The notes beneath the pieces were generated by a model, which saw nothing but the letters and a program-made list of their open reading frames with translations, did not search any database and had not been told where the DNA came from. Shown here piece after piece: positions 9,608 to 17,207 of a stretch of 64,000 bases of DNA. The DNA lies in NCBI GenBank assembly GCA_001683845.1, contig LXQI01000007.1, positions 62,001-126,000 on the forward strand. The letters run 5' to 3'. A program made the translations under genes and the position numbers. The stretch comes from Erythrobacter sp. ANT-B3C2 (GTDB lineage Bacteria > Pseudomonadota > Alphaproteobacteria > Sphingomonadales > Sphingomonadaceae). The number at the start of each line of letters is the position of its first letter. Positions within the stretch are counted from its first letter, which is position 1.

Positions 9608-11091
9608 CAGGCGACCTGCGGAACGGCCGGGTTGACCGGCAGTGAGAGCTGCGCGTCCGCCTCGTGCCGCTCGGCGATGTCGGTGAGCCGGGTGGGGTAG
9701 TCGCCCGTAAAGCAGGCGTCGCAATATTGGGGGCGGGCCGCGTTACGACCCTCCAGCCCGACCGCGCGATAGAGCCCCTCGATGGAGACGAAGGCCAGGC
9801 TGTCGGCCTTGATGAAGGCGCACATCGCCTGGACATCCATCCGCCCCGCCAGCAGCTTGGACCGCTCGGGCGTGTCCACGCCGTAGTAGCAGCCGTGCCC
9901 CGTGGGCGGGCTGGCGACGCGGAAGTGGACCTCGCGGGCGCCGGCATCGCGCATCATCTCGACGATCTTCATGCTGGTGGTGCCCCGCACGATCGAATCG
10001 TCGATCAGGACGATGCTCTTGCCCTCCACCAGCTTGCGGTTGACGTTGTGCTTGCGCTTCACGCCTGCGTGGCGAGCGCTGTCCGAAGGCTGGATGAAGG
10101 TGCGCCCGACATAATGCGAGCGGACGATCCCCAGCTCGAATGGAATGCCCGATTGCTGCGAGAAGCCGATCGCCGCCGGAACGCCGCTATCGGGCACCGG
10201 CACGACGATCTCGGCCGAGACCGGCGCCTCGCGGGCCAGCTCCACGCCGATCTGCTTGCGCGATTCGTAGACCGAGCGCTTGTCGAGGATGGAATCGGGT
10301 CGGCTGAAATAGACGTGTTCGAAGATGCAGGGGCGGCCCGGCTGGTTGCCCAACGGATGGTGGCTGGTGATCTTACCGTCGAGATCGACCTCGATCAGCT
10401 CGCCCGGCTCCACCTGCCGCTCGAACTCCGCGCCGACAACGTCGAGCGCAACCGTTTCACTGGCGAAGGTGACCGCATCGCCCAGCCGTCCCATCACCAA
10501 CGGACGGATGCCCAGTGGATCGCGGCAGGCGATCATCCCCGCGGGCGTCATGCAGATCAGCGACCAGGCGCCCTCCAGCATCCGTAGCGCATCGATGAAT
10601 TTGTCGAGCAGGGTCGGGTAGCGGCTGGTGGCGACGAGGTGGATGATCACTTCGGTATCGGAGGTGGACTGGAAGATCGCGCCCTTGCGCACCAGTTCCT
10701 GGCGCACGGTGCGCGCATTGGAGATATTGCCGTTGTGCGCCACCGCGAAACCGCCCGTGGCGAGATCGGCATAGAGCGGCTGGACGTTGCGCAGGCCGGC
10801 GCCACCGGTGGTGGAATAGCGGACGTGGCCTGCAGCCATGATGCCCGGCAGCTCGGCGATCGATACGCCGGTCGCAAAATTGTCGGCCACATGGCCAAGG
10901 CCACGGCGGGTGTAGAACTCGGCCCCGTCGAAGCTGGTGATCCCCACCGCCTCTTGTCCGCGATGCTGAAGCGCGTGCAGGCCCAAGGCACAAGCGGCGG
11001 CAGCCTCGGCCGCACCGATAACGCCGAACACGCCGCACTCTTCGCGCAGCTTGTCACCATCCAAGTCGAGGAAGGGGTGGGTGAGGTTCAT
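9607..11091 (-). CDS. purF: Amidophosphoribosyltransferase
   Basis: Commits PRPP to purine synthesis by making phosphoribosylamine from glutamine. The 494-residue protein has a short propeptide ending at 'REECGVFG', so C19 should become the N-terminal nucleophile of the glutaminase domain. The phosphoribosyltransferase domain carries the PRPP loop 'IVLIDDSIVRGTTS'. 'CRDPLGIRPLVMG' and 'PVPDSGVPAAIGFS' are also diagnostic. It leads a two-gene unit with the SDR. The 234 bp upstream, up to the subtilase stop, hold no gene I can support. Confidence 0.97.
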   Translation of the reverse strand: MNLTHPFLDLDGDKLREECGVFGVIGAAEAAAACALGLHALQHRGQEAVGITSFDGAEFYTRRGLGHVADNFATGVSIAELPGIMAAGHVRYSTTGGAGLRNVQPLYADLATGGFAVAHNGNISNARTVRQELVRKGAIFQSTSDTEVIIHLVATSRYPTLLDKFIDALRMLEGAWSLICMTPAGMIACRDPLGIRPLVMGRLGDAVTFASETVALDVVGAEFERQVEPGELIEVDLDGKITSHHPLGNQPGRPCIFEHVYFSRPDSILDKRSVYESRKQIGVELAREAPVSAEIVVPVPDSGVPAAIGFSQQSGIPFELGIVRSHYVGRTFIQPSDSARHAGVKRKHNVNRKLVEGKSIVLIDDSIVRGTTSMKIVEMMRDAGAREVHFRVASPPTGHGCYYGVDTPERSKLLAGRMDVQAMCAFIKADSLAFVSIEGLYRAVGLEGRNAARPQYCDACFTGDYPTRLTDIAERHEADAQLSLPVNPAVPQVA

Positions 11092-11325
11092 CGATTCCAG
11101 TGGGATGCCGAGAGCGTTTTCCCAATGGCGATATTACGGGACGATTACAAGGCCGCGGCCGATCTGGCTTACGAGAGTTGACCCCGGGTCCGGCCGATTG
11201 AGCGAGAGAGAAAGCAGACATCACAATCCTTAAGGTTGCCGCGGAATCCTCCCCTATCGCTGCGATCAGCATGCAGCCGTGGCCACTGCGAGACGCAGTA
11301 GACCACGACGACATATCAGCTGAAA

Positions 11326-13134
11326 TTAGCGGAGTGGCACACCCGCCTTTGCAAAGGCAGCCTTCGCATTCACGAGCTTCGTGCGCCCTTCCTGGTCGGC
11401 GGTCGACACCAGCAGATCGCGAAGCTCCACGGCAGTCAAGGACGGCTTCATCGCCACCAGTTTCGCCGCAATGCCTGCCACTTGAGGGCTTGCCATGGAC
11501 GTGCCCGACAGCGCCCTGCGCTGCCCTCCTGGAAAGAAGCTCTCCACGTTCACGCCGTTGGCATACACCGCCACCGTTCCTCCGATGGAGGTGAAGAGGG
11601 CTTCGCGTCCGGCCCGGTCGACTGCCCCGACGGTCAGCAAATTGGGAGCGGTCAGCCCAGCGGGAATGTAATCTGAAAAGGTGGAGTCGTTCGCCTCGTT
11701 GCCCGCTCCCGCAACAAACAAAATGTTTGGTGCCGCCTTGATTGCGGCATCCAACGCGGTTTTCTCGATCAAGTAGAGCTCCTGGGCAAGCTTCTTGCGA
11801 GCCTCGGCTTCGGAGTGTCCGCCTTGCAACTGCAGCATGCCATCATACGCCGCAGGGCTCACCCGCCAGCTCATGTTGACGACGCGCACGCCATCGCGCT
11901 TCATCTGCTCCACGATCTCCCGGTAGAACTTCGCTCGTCCCTCCGCTCCCGCTCGATCGAGCCTGAAATCCTCTAGCCGGAACGGCCAGTAATTGGCGAT
12001 CGCCTGCACCCGGGCGAAAGGGTTGCCTTCGGTGGCAATGCCGGCGACGTGGGTGCCGTGGATGTAGTTGCCGATGAAGCCGAGGAAGTCGGCGACCTCC
12101 TTTGCCTGCTCCGGTTTCAATCCACGCATGTACGATTGGAAGGCGGTTGCCTCGGCAGTCTGTTGCCCCGCCTGAAGGTCCATCGAGCCCTTTACGAGGT
12201 CCATCAGCCGTTGAGTATCGTTCTGGTACGGGCCGGCGGCGCGAAGGAGCGGAGCCTCTGTGATCGTGCCGTCCCACGAGACTGCAACGCCGGGGTTGGC
12301 CGCGGCGTTGAACAGGCTCATGTCGACGCCCGAATCCCAAATGGTGACCGTTACGGCCTCGCCGGGCATTGCGGTTGTCAGGAAGACGTCGCGCTCCGTC
12401 CAAATATCGATGTCAGGCGCGGCCGCAGCCTGCTGGGCGATGATCGTCCCGATTGCAGCATCCATCGCCGCAGCGACGGGCAGGACGCATTGCAAGGCCA
12501 TTCGGGACGCGACGATGCTGCTGGCTGTACCCATATCGACCTTGTTGCCGTTCTTGGCCACGACGGGGTCGAGCTGCTGCTTAAACGCGCCGACGATGAG
12601 GCCGGGATTTGCAGTCGAGAAGCTCGCACGGGTCTGATTCATCCAGCTATCGACCTGGGCCCAGGGGAGGGTGCCGAGCCGCGCCGGAACAAGCGCGTTC
12701 ACTGTGGCTTCGGGGTCGTTTGAGGCGCAGCTTTCTGCTATTATCTCACTGACAAGCCCCGCAGTCAGTTTTCGATCCTCGCGCTGCTGGATCGAGCGCA
12801 GCTCAGCCGCCGTCGCCTTGACCGTGGCAACGTCACGTTTGAGCGCCGCAACGGTAATTTTTCGCCCCAGCAGCCCCTCCCGCGTCGACAGGTCGGCTAT
12901 GTCATAGGCGGCAAGCGTCTTAGCATCGTCGCGCAGTATTTGATCGGCCAAGGAGAGTATTGGCTCGATGGGCCCCTCGAGTAAGACCGAGGGCGCTGCG
13001 GGCAATTGGTAGCTGTAGACCGGAAGCTGTTCTGCGCGCGTCACCAACGTCTTTTCCTGCGTTGCCGCCGCGCCTCCTGCAGGCGCGAGAGCGAAGACGA
13101 GTACCAGTGCCGACATTGTCTTTGTTATCTTCAT
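11326..13134 (-). CDS. Secreted S8 family (subtilisin-like) serine peptidase
   Basis: A 602-residue exported protease. A signal peptide is visible (positively charged start, hydrophobic run to 'GGAAA', about residue 24). The catalytic triad is D267 in 'IWDSGVD', H362 in 'HGTHVAG' and S546 in 'SGTSMASPQVAG'; N479 in 'GAGNE' is the oxyanion residue. Between signal and catalytic Asp lie about 240 residues, far longer than a usual inhibitor propeptide, with no domain I recognise. About 95 residues separate the Asp and His motifs, longer than in compact subtilisins. It has no obvious partner; the membrane protein/XRE pair lies upstream on the same strand. Confidence 0.88.
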   Translation of the reverse strand: MKITKTMSALVLVFALAPAGGAAATQEKTLVTRAEQLPVYSYQLPAAPSVLLEGPIEPILSLADQILRDDAKTLAAYDIADLSTREGLLGRKITVAALKRDVATVKATAAELRSIQQREDRKLTAGLVSEIIAESCASNDPEATVNALVPARLGTLPWAQVDSWMNQTRASFSTANPGLIVGAFKQQLDPVVAKNGNKVDMGTASSIVASRMALQCVLPVAAAMDAAIGTIIAQQAAAAPDIDIWTERDVFLTTAMPGEAVTVTIWDSGVDMSLFNAAANPGVAVSWDGTITEAPLLRAAGPYQNDTQRLMDLVKGSMDLQAGQQTAEATAFQSYMRGLKPEQAKEVADFLGFIGNYIHGTHVAGIATEGNPFARVQAIANYWPFRLEDFRLDRAGAEGRAKFYREIVEQMKRDGVRVVNMSWRVSPAAYDGMLQLQGGHSEAEARKKLAQELYLIEKTALDAAIKAAPNILFVAGAGNEANDSTFSDYIPAGLTAPNLLTVGAVDRAGREALFTSIGGTVAVYANGVNVESFFPGGQRRALSGTSMASPQVAGIAAKLVAMKPSLTAVELRDLLVSTADQEGRTKLVNAKAAFAKAGVPLR

Positions 13135-13234
13135 ATGTTTGTCCCTTCTAAGACTGAGCTTGGAATTTCGGGTGACACGACCACATGCGACGGAGATCAG
13201 GGATCAACTATTTATCGTTCGATTGAAAGGCTTG

Positions 13235-13897
13235 TCACTTATCGTTTGCAGGAACCATTAGCCCGCGCCTTGCGGCCACCCAGAAGATCGCGAGCAACTG
13301 GAGCAGCGCCATCCCGGAGACAAACGCCAGCGGCTCTATCCAGTTAGTGAAGCCGAGGTGCGCCAAGCAGGCCCAGCCTCCGAAGACGAGAAAGCCTCCC
13401 TGCAACGCGAGTGCAGATGCTTCCAGGCTGACCTGGCGCGACAGTTCGTCCACCCGGCGAGTGGTCAGCCGCGTCAGAGCGGTCAGCCCAATCAGGCAAA
13501 TACCCACTACGACCGCAGCTACCTCTGGGCTGAACGGCCCGGTCCTGTCGGCAGCCGAAATCGCCGCCAGAACCAGGAACAGCAGCCCGATCAGTACACA
13601 TGCAGCGGAGCTGAGCCCAAGGACGAGGCGCTGATCGCGCAAATCATCGGCATCCTCGACATTAAGATAGCGGGCCCCCGTACGTGGCGCGAACGCACCG
13701 AAGCCAACCATCAAGCCTAGCAGCGCATAGATCATGCCAGTGACAAGCGCGATCATTTGCGACGGATCCGCGAAATCGTGACCACCGCGGTCCAACGCAA
13801 ACAAGACTGCCCCCATGGACGCGCCCCCGACCGCTGCGCCGGAAAGCGTCTGCACGGATAATTTCTTCCAGTTCAGTTGAGCGACGTTGCCAGTCAT
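13235..13897 (-). CDS. Multi-pass membrane protein of unknown function, partner of XRE regulator
   Basis: I do not recognise a named family. The 220-residue product has hydrophobic segments around residues 20-36, 50-70, 100-125, 135-155 and 165-210, i.e. about six helices, with a charged loop 'ARYLNVEDADDLRDQRL' after helix two. The ATG at 13897 overlaps the XRE stop as ATGA and is preferred over the track start seven codons upstream. Such small-XRE plus membrane-protein pairs recur in bacteria, often with the regulator controlling both genes; that role is inference here. Confidence 0.6.
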   Translation of the reverse strand: MTGNVAQLNWKKLSVQTLSGAAVGGASMGAVLFALDRGGHDFADPSQMIALVTGMIYALLGLMVGFGAFAPRTGARYLNVEDADDLRDQRLVLGLSSAACVLIGLLFLVLAAISAADRTGPFSPEVAAVVVGICLIGLTALTRLTTRRVDELSRQVSLEASALALQGGFLVFGGWACLAHLGFTNWIEPLAFVSGMALLQLLAIFWVAARRGLMVPANDK

Positions 13898-14106
13898 CGA
13901 GAATGCTCCGGATGCCAATGGTCGAGGAACAGTTGGTCCACCGGCTCAGCGAAGAGTTTCGCCAGCCGCAGGGCCAGTGGGAGGCTCGGATCATATTTGT
14001 CGGTCTCGACAGCATTGATCGTCTGGCGCGAGACGCCAAGGCGCCGGGCGAGCTCACCCTGGCTCCACCCTTGCGCTTCGCGAAAAGACCTGATCCGGTT
14101 CTCCAT
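13894..14106 (-). CDS. XRE family transcriptional regulator (short, single HTH)
   Basis: A 70-residue protein that is almost entirely one Cro/C1-type helix-turn-helix: 'WSQGELARRLGVSRQTINAVE' occupies about residues 14-34, followed by 'KYDPSLPLALRLAKLFAEPVDQLF', typical of the small YgzD/YozG-like class. It is the first gene of a coupled pair with the membrane protein. Directly upstream lies a 35-bp palindrome overlapping a TTGACA box, the likely autoregulatory operator. Confidence 0.85.
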   Translation of the reverse strand: MENRIRSFREAQGWSQGELARRLGVSRQTINAVETDKYDPSLPLALRLAKLFAEPVDQLFLDHWHPEHSR

Positions 14107-14118
14107 CAGCTGGATATC

Positions 14119-14153
14119 TGTAAAGAGCTCTTGTCTGTCAAGACCTCTTTACA
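14119..14153 (-). promoter_or_regulatory. 35-bp near-perfect palindrome, likely XRE operator/promoter
   Basis: On the plus strand the outer arms are TGTAAAGAG and CTCTTTACA and the inner arms TCTTG and CAAGA, around a 5-bp centre; only one pair per half is mismatched. Read on the minus strand it contains TTGACA, a good -35 element, placed for transcription of the XRE gene starting 13 bp beyond the palindrome. Operator function is inferred. Confidence 0.6.
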
Positions 14154-14470
14154 GGCTGGCAGTCCCGTGGCCCACCAAGCCACAGACCGACCCAGCCATG
14201 CGAGGGGCGGCAGCTATTGTCGGGGACACGGCAAAGTGGAGCGGGCTAGGGTAGCAAGGCGCGGGCGTGAGGCGCTCCACATCTTCTAGAGTTCTTTGGA
14301 GAACAGCGCCGCTTAATGTCCACGCGAGCGTGGACGGGACAGCGCGCGACCAATGAGGCGTCGCGCCCATAGGATCCTGATGATCACGAGCTAGTCAATT
14401 CTACCGCTCGCTGCGGCCAGACCTCAAGTGGACGCCCAACCGACCGTTCGCAATATCGGCGTTCAAGCTT
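14154..14470. other. Intergenic region without recognised gene
   Basis: No ORF here has convincing protein character. One perfect 8-bp inverted repeat (GTCCACGC-GA-GCGTGGAC, 14318-14335) is visible, without a T-tract. It separates the XRE pair from the sulfoquinovose locus and is the natural left boundary of that locus. Confidence 0.4.
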
Positions 14471-15574
14471 TTACAAAAGCAAGAGCGAGAAACCGAGCGC
14501 GGCGACGAAGCTGGCGAGCGTTGCCGTCAGTGTGGGAACGGTGGCGCGCCAGCCCATCTGCATCAGCAGGTCCATCCGGCTGCGCATCGCAGTTGCGGTG
14601 ACCGCCAGCAGCAGCAGGCCCTTTGACACGGTCAACGCACCATCCGAAAGGTTGCGCGGAAGCGGCGCGAGCGAATTGACCGTGACGATCACAAGAAACG
14701 CGATGATGAACCATGGCGGCACGAGACGCCGGAACCACGGGCGGCCTACACCCGATCCGCTGCCTCCGATGGCCAAAGCCACAAGTGCCACCAGCGGGGC
14801 GAGCAGGGCCACCCGCGAGAGCTTGACTACCGTGGCGTAGGACCCGGCGGGATCGGAAAACGCGTAGGCACCCCCGATCGCCTGCGCGACATCGTGGATA
14901 GACGCGCCGATCAGGAAACCGGCCTGCCGGTCGTCGAGGCCGAGCACGGCGGCGAGCAGCGGATAAAGGGACATTGCCAGCGCGCTCGCGAGTGATACGC
15001 CGACCAACGTTAACGCGAATTGCGCCTGGCTCATCCGATCCTTGCCGATCACCCCATAGAGCGCGAGCGCGGCGCTCGCCCCGCAGATCGCCGTAGCTCC
15101 GCCCGCGAGCACGCCGGCATATTGAGTCTGCCCGGCTAGGCGCGCGCCGGCGAGACCGGCGGCGAAGGTGAGCGCCATCACGACGAGCAACGCGGCAAAG
15201 GGTGCCGGGCCGAGTGAGCTGATCTGGCCGATGGTTACCTGCAAGCCAAGCAGCACAATGCCCATCCGCAGGAAACTACGCGCGGCAAAGTCGAGCCCGC
15301 GGTGGGTGCTCGGCTCGCGCGCGACGAAATTCAGCGACAGGCCGACCAGCAGGCCCAGGAGAATGATCGGAAATCCGTAATGCTCAGACAGCCAAGCGGC
15401 GGCTGCTGCGGCCACGCCGCAAGCGACCAGTCCCGGCCAGAGGGTGTTTTCGGTTGGTTGGGCGAGGACCTCCTTCGCCTCTTGCTCGGCAAGGTAGAGT
15501 TCGCCGAACAGATCGCCTCCATTAGGAACAGCATCCCAGTCGATCGGGCGGTCGCGGTTGTCCGACGGTGTCAT
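14471..15574 (-). CDS. YeiH family (PSE/UPF0324) putative sulfate/sulfite exporter
   Basis: A 367-residue membrane protein with a soluble N-terminal 40 residues and about ten hydrophobic helices. Family signatures: 'FPIILLGLLVGLSLNF', 'LGLQVTIGQI', 'GGATAICGASAALAL' and 'GFLIGASIHDVAQAIGGAYAFS'. The YeiH/PSE family was named as putative sulfate exporters because members occur beside sulfonate-degradation genes. Here it lies divergently, 75 bp from the sugar-type MFS transporter and close to the sulfoquinovosidase and monooxygenase. Export of the sulfite released from sulfoquinovose is therefore the best guess; the ion is not proven. Confidence 0.85.
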   Translation of the reverse strand: MTPSDNRDRPIDWDAVPNGGDLFGELYLAEQEAKEVLAQPTENTLWPGLVACGVAAAAAAWLSEHYGFPIILLGLLVGLSLNFVAREPSTHRGLDFAARSFLRMGIVLLGLQVTIGQISSLGPAPFAALLVVMALTFAAGLAGARLAGQTQYAGVLAGGATAICGASAALALYGVIGKDRMSQAQFALTLVGVSLASALAMSLYPLLAAVLGLDDRQAGFLIGASIHDVAQAIGGAYAFSDPAGSYATVVKLSRVALLAPLVALVALAIGGSGSGVGRPWFRRLVPPWFIIAFLVIVTVNSLAPLPRNLSDGALTVSKGLLLLAVTATAMRSRMDLLMQMGWRATVPTLTATLASFVAALGFSLLLL

Positions 15575-15649
15575 ATGGATCTTCCTTTACGCCTCCGAGC
15601 CGCTATCGTGCAAGCTGCGCCGCGTACGTGGGCGAGTGGGGAGAGAGCG
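15575..15649. promoter_or_regulatory. Divergent promoter region, yeiH-like / MFS
   Basis: This 75-bp gap separates the divergent start codons of the exporter and importer and must hold both promoters. A GGGGAGAG ribosome site precedes the MFS ATG. I see no clear palindrome shared with the 19.6-kb promoter region. Confidence 0.4.
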
Positions 15650-16927
15650 ATGGCGACCGAAGGACGGGTGGACGCGACGCAAGAAGCGCCGGAGGATCCG
15701 GGGCTGGTTCGAACCCGCCGGCTCCTTATCGCGTTGCTCTTTTTCGGCACGATCATCAACTACGTCGATCGGCAGGTGCTCTCGCTGCTTAAGCCGACGA
15801 TTTCGGCCGAGTACGGTTGGGGCGACGCCGAATTTGCCCACTTTGCTGCGGCCAGCCAGCTCGCCGCCGCGGGCGCGCTGCTGTTCGTGGGGTGGATTAT
15901 TGATCGTTTCGGGGTTCGTCTCGCCTACGGTGCGGCGGTCGCGCTCTGGTCGGTAGCCGGCATGGCGCACGCGGTTGCCGCAACCGTGACCCAGTTCGTC
16001 AGCGCGCGCGTAGCTCTGATCGCCTTCGAGTCGGTGAACACGCCGGCCGTCGTAAAGGCGGCAGCCGAATACTTGCCGATCCAGCAGCGCACGATCGGCC
16101 TGGGGATCATCAACACCGCCCCCAATATCGGCAACATCCTGGCGCCACTGACCGTGGTGCCGTTTGCGATGGTCTTCGGATGGAAAGCGGCGTTCATCGT
16201 TACCGGCCTGCTCGGCTTTGTGTGGCTGGCATTTTGGATCGCAGGAACCGCGAAGCTGCGTCCACTACCGCGGGCCAGGGCGGCCGAGAAAGGCACACCC
16301 GCGCGCTCATCCTACAGCGAGGCTTTCGCCGATCGCAAGACGTGGGCGATCGCGGGCGCCAAAGCGATTACCGACATGTTTTGGTGGTTCTTCACCTTCT
16401 GGCTTCCCGACTTGTTCAACAAAGTGTTCAATCTCTCGCAGACCGAGCTTGTCGGCCCGACCGCATTGGCATTTTCGCTTGCCGCGCTCGGCGCGCTGTT
16501 TGCCGGCAAACTTTTTGGGGTGCTTCTGGGAACCGGGAGGACAGTCAATTCAGCGCGCAAGACCGGGATGCTGCTGTTCGCCTGCGTGATCGTGCCAATC
16601 CCGCTTGCGTTGTCGGTGGAGAGCGCATGGACCGCAGCTGCGATCATCGGCCTTGGGCTGTTCGCGCACCAGGGCTTCTCGACCAATATCTTCGGCTTTG
16701 CGGCTGATGCGGTCCCTGCGCGGCGCGTCGCGACGGTCATGGCGATCGGTGCGATCGCGGGCAACATCGCCGGCTTCGGTATTCAGGAGGTCACCGGGGT
16801 GCTTCTCTCATCCGGCGTTGGCTACGCACCGCTGTTCTGGGCCGCCGCAGGGGCCTACCTGCTGGCGTTGGCCTGGATCCACTTACTGGTGCCCCGGATC
16901 GTGGCCGAAGACGAAAGGATGGGCTGA
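15650..16927 (+). CDS. MFS transporter, hexuronate/anion-cation symporter type
   Basis: A 425-residue major facilitator with twelve likely helices. 'NYVDRQVLSLL' at the end of helix 1 and 'AAEYLPIQQRTIGLGIINTAPNIGNILAP' (helices 4-5) are typical of the anion:cation symporter (ExuT/GudP-like) branch, which carries sugar acids. The ORF track begins far upstream inside the yeiH-like gene; the ATG at 15650 has a good ribosome site and the right N-terminal length. Placed among sulfoquinovose genes, it probably imports sulfoquinovose or its glyceride across the inner membrane, replacing the ABC importer of the Agrobacterium locus. That substrate is inferred. Confidence 0.88.
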   Translation: MATEGRVDATQEAPEDPGLVRTRRLLIALLFFGTIINYVDRQVLSLLKPTISAEYGWGDAEFAHFAAASQLAAAGALLFVGWIIDRFGVRLAYGAAVALWSVAGMAHAVAATVTQFVSARVALIAFESVNTPAVVKAAAEYLPIQQRTIGLGIINTAPNIGNILAPLTVVPFAMVFGWKAAFIVTGLLGFVWLAFWIAGTAKLRPLPRARAAEKGTPARSSYSEAFADRKTWAIAGAKAITDMFWWFFTFWLPDLFNKVFNLSQTELVGPTALAFSLAALGALFAGKLFGVLLGTGRTVNSARKTGMLLFACVIVPIPLALSVESAWTAAAIIGLGLFAHQGFSTNIFGFAADAVPARRVATVMAIGAIAGNIAGFGIQEVTGVLLSSGVGYAPLFWAAAGAYLLALAWIHLLVPRIVAEDERMG

Positions 16928-17157
16928 TCCCTCGGACAGGTTCGCGCCTACTTGCTTGCGGACTAAGGCAAAGCAACACGATCTTCGCTAGTTATGGTGC
17001 GATTTTGGGGTGCGGATGTCACCCGCGCCGGGTAACGGCAGAGCCGCGACGGGCTGCAGGCAGGCGCTACCGGCGAGGCGCAGGCGAGCGGGTTGCCTGA
17101 CTCTATCGCGAGCGAATGGGAGGAAGCCGCCGACATTGCATGATCGTGATCAAGAAA

Positions 17158-17180
17158 GGGCCCGGCTTTTAGCCGGGCCC
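17158..17180 (-). terminator. Rho-independent terminator of the TonB receptor gene
   Basis: A 9-bp GC-rich stem (GGGCCCGGC/GCCGGGCCC) with a 5-nt loop lies 27 bp beyond the receptor stop codon. On the minus strand it is followed by TTTCTT, so it terminates the receptor transcript. It may also block read-through from the convergent MFS gene. Confidence 0.75.
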
Positions 17181-17207
17181 TATCGTGTGCCGCTTGGGCG
17201 ATAATGG

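Noticed and set aside
15708-15722. Copy of the tRNA-Pro T-arm (GGTTCGAACCC) as an attachment site
   Set aside because: It is only about 11 bp, lies inside the MFS coding sequence, and does not extend to the tRNA 3' end.
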